A DNA stretch of 64,000 nt from Bacillus pumilus (lineage in GTDB: Bacteria > Bacillota > Bacilli > Bacillales > Bacillaceae). The notes under the pieces were generated by a model, which worked only from the letters and a program-made list of their open reading frames with translations, had not been told where the DNA came from and did no database searches. This document shows positions 63,832 to 64,000 of this stretch, one piece after another. The stretch lies in NCBI GenBank assembly GCA_001938995.1, contig MKZN01000002.1, forward strand, positions 310,001 through 374,000, read 5' to 3'. The position numbers and the translations under genes were made by a program. Position 1 is the stretch's first letter. Each line of letters opens with the position of its first letter.

Positions 63832-64000
63832 AAGATTTTGTTTGCCTTTTTTCCAATACTTCCAAGCTTCTATTGAAAAAAGTAAGATGTGGCGCGTCAA
63901 TCTCTTGAGTCTGAGCCTTTTTTAAAAGATAGCCAATGATGGCATTTCTTTCAGTTTGTCGGCCCTTGACGATATCCTGAAGCATCGATGATTGATTGGC
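63824..64000 (-). CDS. panE: 2-dehydropantoate 2-reductase, C-terminal end (cut by window edge)
   Basis: The last 58 codons are visible (NQSSMLQDIVKGRQTERNAIIGYLL ... LEVLEKRQTKSFE, shown in pieces). SSMLQDI-KGR-TE-NAI-GY is the C-terminal motif of ketopantoate reductases (ApbA/PanE), which make pantoate for coenzyme A. The place next to bshC matches B. subtilis ylbQ (panE). The NADPH-binding part is outside the window. Confidence 0.85.
   Translation of the reverse strand, partial: ANQSSMLQDIVKGRQTERNAIIGYLLKKAQTQEIDAPHLTFFNRSLEVLEKRQTKSFE

Overview
The window is chromosomal DNA from a low-GC, spore-forming Gram-positive bacterium of the genus Bacillus. Gene order and protein sequences follow the Bacillus subtilis chromosome from yloB back to ylbQ/panE almost gene for gene, read in reverse, so nearly everything is on the minus strand. 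The divergence from B. subtilis, plus a glucitol-type PTS cassette next to sigG, suggests the B. pumilus group (pumilus/safensis/altitudinis). That species call is an inference. I see no rRNA, tRNA, CRISPR, prophage or insertion sequence.

Layout from low to high coordinates. (1) 1-2376: the start of the P-type Ca2+ ATPase gene yloB and, divergently, rqcH (yloA), the poly-alanine tailing factor of ribosome quality control. (2) 2361-8480: the sulfate assimilation and siroheme operon cysH-cysP-sat-cysC-sumT-sirB-sirC behind a SAM-I riboswitch. (3) 8544-20401: the pyrimidine operon pyrR-pyrP-pyrB-pyrC-carA-carB-pyrK-pyrD-pyrF-pyrE, with a promoter and three PyrR-type attenuators. (4) 20398-25520: rluD, lspA, ylyA and ileS, the last behind an isoleucine T-box. 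(5) 25528-30464: divIVA, ylmH, ylmG, sepF, ylmE, ylmD, ylmC, ylmA. (6) 30556-35504: an accessory island with a SorC-family regulator, a DXR-like (DRL/COG4091) dehydrogenase, GutM, and the EIIC, EIIB and EIIA components of a glucitol-family PTS. (7) 35537-38336: spoIIGA-sigE and sigG. (8) 38402-43063: bpr, a 1439-residue secreted serine protease, and its upstream region. (9) 43027-62124: the division and cell wall (dcw) cluster mraZ-rsmH-ftsL-pbpB-spoVD-murE-mraY-murD-spoVE-murG-murB-divIB-ylxW-ylxX-sbp-ftsA-ftsZ. (10) 62102-64000: bshC and the end of panE.

How the parts work together. Sulfate enters by CysP and is activated by Sat and CysC. CysH reduces it, and SumT, SirC and SirB make the siroheme needed by sulfite reductase. 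The pyr operon makes UMP and imports uracil under PyrR control. The dcw and ylm clusters supply peptidoglycan precursors, divisome proteins and their sporulation versions (SpoVD, SpoVE), and the spoIIG-sigG block supplies the mother-cell and forespore sigma factors.

The least ordinary part is the island at 30.6-35.5 kb. It has a complete glucitol-type PTS but no sorbitol-6-phosphate dehydrogenase. Its only enzyme is a homoserine-dehydrogenase-like protein with a SAF domain, which I relate to the DRL family of alternative DXP reductoisomerases. The operon and its regulator gene carry the same operator, TAACA-N2-TGTTA, in 19-20 bp phased arrays just downstream of both promoters. A branched or short polyol such as 2-C-methylerythritol is a testable substrate hypothesis.
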